Source: Paludibacteraceae bacterium
GTDB taxonomy: Bacteria; Bacteroidota; Bacteroidia; Bacteroidales; Paludibacteraceae
NCBI GenBank assembly: GCA_017551025.1
Contig: JAFZNG010000022.1
Span: 1-63,486, forward strand
DNA length: 63,486 bases
Direction of reading: 5' to 3'
The notes under the pieces: model-generated
Seen by the model: only the letters and a program-made list of their open reading frames with translations
Told to the model about the DNA's origin: nothing
The model's database searches: none
Position numbers and translations under genes: made by a program
Shown: positions 63,346 through 63,486 of the stretch, one piece after another
Position numbering within the stretch: the first letter of the stretch is position 1
Layout of the letters: every line of letters starts with the position of its first letter

Positions 63346-63486
63346 ATGGCAATTGTAAAATGGAGTGCCGGTATTGATTATGTATCCGGCGCATTGTCGA
63401 AACCGAAGAAAGACGGTCAGCACAAGCACGAGAAGATGCTGCTTGGCACGCACCGCAAGGCTGCAACCAGCAACCCGAATTGTACG
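63346..63486 (+). CDS. Partial conserved phage-module protein (cut by window end)
   Basis: ATG at 63346 opens a frame that runs off the window (47 codons, MAIVKWSAGIDYVSGALSKP...). The start resembles hypothetical proteins of the Bacteroidales phage-like module I have seen near DUF3987 and small lipoproteins; no function is assigned. Only its N-terminus is available. Confidence 0.55.
   Translation, partial: MAIVKWSAGIDYVSGALSKPKKDGQHKHEKMLLGTHRKAATSNPNCT

Overview
The window looks like chromosome of a Bacteroidota species, order Bacteroidales. The evidence is eleven promoters of the Bacteroidetes type (TTG/TTTG, 20 bases, then TAnnTTTG), little sign of Shine-Dalgarno sequences, a complete moxR/Bat operon, and very large secreted proteins whose C-termini resemble type IX secretion (T9SS) sorting domains. 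Most genes have mid-50s GC by eye, while about 58.4-61.2 kb is clearly AT-richer. I cannot name a genus. No rRNA, tRNA or CRISPR array was seen.

Layout. 0-8.5 kb: tamB (envelope biogenesis), facing a membrane-anchored beta-propeller gene co-transcribed with pnp. 8.7-19.1 kb: a giant IgGFc-binding-like surface protein of about 3,057 residues, apparently started with CTG, followed by an outer-membrane barrel gene. 19.1-22.7 kb: a YgjP-type metalloprotease, two tandem ABC-2 export permeases, and a DAHP synthase/chorismate mutase fusion. 22.7-29.5 kb: a second giant protein of cadherin-like sandwich repeats. 29.6-30.9 kb: a radical-SAM/SPASM enzyme with a tiny YGPxP-repeat lipoprotein. 31.2-40.4 kb: moxR-DUF58-DUF4381-like-batA-batB-batC-small batD-like-batD-batE. 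40.5-42.4 kb: groES-groEL. 42.4-45.5 kb: a DUF2520 gene, divergent from the 7-deazaguanine (queuosine) operon queF-queC-queD-queE. 45.5-48.9 kb (minus): pdxJ-exbB-exbD-tonB-like-DJ-1. 49-56 kb: plsC-like acyltransferase, DUF819 membrane protein, outer-membrane barrel, and a choice-of-anchor/Fn3 secreted protein. 56-63.5 kb: an accessory region with DUF5675-like, OB-fold, DUF3987-like ATPase, an unknown gene, a GIY-YIG/NUMOD-type endonuclease, and a RAYT transposase flanked by REP palindromes, then a small-protein module cut by the window end.

The most unusual signal lies in the gene junctions. First, at least 17 arrays have a strict 7-bp period (TTTTTAA, GGTGTAT, CCTTTAG, TTTTGTC/TTTCGAC, ACTTTTA). 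They fill intergenic gaps, supply stop or start codons, and in two genes sit inside the reading frame. Second, there are arrays of miniature hairpins: a constant linker alternates with a short inverted repeat whose stem changes from copy to copy but stays paired. Many loops are GNA triloops, including the sequence GCGAAGC. Three linker families were found, at five or six junctions and in frame inside queE. I know of no described element of this kind. A RAYT/REP system with compensatory stem changes is also present. Its transposase appears fused to a DprA/LOG-like domain.
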